Assembly: GCA_020446665.1 (NCBI GenBank)
Contig: JAGREF010000081.1
Coordinates: 1-5,857 of the forward strand
Length of the DNA stretch: 5,857 bases
Direction: 5' to 3'
From: Sphingomonadaceae bacterium
GTDB taxonomy: Bacteria > Pseudomonadota > Alphaproteobacteria > Sphingomonadales > Sphingomonadaceae
Below are positions 5,758 to 5,857 of the stretch, piece by piece (positions within the stretch are counted from its first letter, which is position 1; the number at the start of each line of letters is the position of its first letter). Below the pieces are notes generated by a model. The model did no database searches and was not told the DNA's origin. It saw only the letters and a program-made list of their open reading frames with translations. Both the position numbers and the translations under genes were made by a program.

Positions 5758-5857
5758 ATGCCCGCTAAAGCTGCCGCTCGCCTTGCAAACATAGTCAGTG
5801 CGCCCCTGCTGGCGCTGGCTGTAACCGGCCTTGCGATCCCCGCGCTTGCGCCTGCCG
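5758..5857 (+). CDS. Exported protein, N-terminal signal peptide only (partial)
   Basis: Only the first 33 codons are inside the window. They read MPAKAAARLANIVSAPLLALAVTGLAIPALAPA: a basic n-region, a hydrophobic core at about 12-28, and a likely signal peptidase I site after ALA near residue 31. The product is therefore probably periplasmic or outer-membrane; its identity cannot be told. The ATG at 5758 has GGGAG at 5745-5749. An in-frame ATG at 5743, with GAGGA at 5730-5734, would add MGACP and is about equally good by spacing. I prefer 5758 because it gives a standard n-region. The gene is separated from rpsB-tsf by a strong terminator and so has its own promoter. Confidence 0.65.
   Translation, partial: MPAKAAARLANIVSAPLLALAVTGLAIPALAPA

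Noticed and set aside
5449..5792. Two overlapping minus-strand open frames (73 and 65 codons) after tsf
   Set aside because: They are antisense to the intergenic region and the signal peptide, have unprotein-like composition, and one stops within the terminator T-run.

Overview
The window looks like a GC-rich alphaproteobacterial chromosome, most likely from the Sphingomonadales (Erythrobacteraceae or Sphingomonadaceae). That placement is an inference from the look of the citrate synthase, Psd, PssA, S2 and EF-Ts proteins and from the GC-ending codons. No rRNA, tRNA, insertion sequence or CRISPR array is visible. Most of the window is core housekeeping sequence.

Layout from left to right. 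The 3' end of citrate synthase (gltA) is followed by a perfect 12-bp hairpin. Next comes a long KAS III-type beta-ketoacyl-ACP synthase. Then come psd and pssA, which overlap by 4 bp and encode the two steps from CDP-diacylglycerol through phosphatidylserine to phosphatidylethanolamine. The three lipid genes read rightwards with a gap of only about 60 bp after the synthase, so they may form one lipid-building transcription unit. Convergent to them, and overlapping the end of pssA by 41 bp, is a small leftward gene for a 90-residue single-span membrane protein. Further right is the classical rpsB-tsf operon (ribosomal protein S2 and elongation factor EF-Ts), closed by a textbook intrinsic terminator. 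After a roughly 300-bp gap with no convincing gene, the window ends inside the signal peptide of an exported protein.

The most interesting region is 3266-3394, the upstream side of the small leftward gene. It carries a perfect GTTC-N7-GTTC direct repeat, the known LexA (SOS) operator pattern of Alphaproteobacteria. The repeat lies in the spacer and -10 of a leftward promoter-like element with a perfect TTGACA -35. Five GTTC/GAAC half-sites fall within 42 bp. The downstream product is a short inner-membrane protein of unknown function. An SOS-controlled small membrane protein invites comparison with damage-induced division inhibitors such as Caulobacter SidA. This is a hypothesis from position and motif, not homology. 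Smaller points are a possible Shine-Dalgarno-sequestering leader in front of rpsB, a duplicated 24-bp unit coding the S2 tail, and hairpins between rpsB and tsf.
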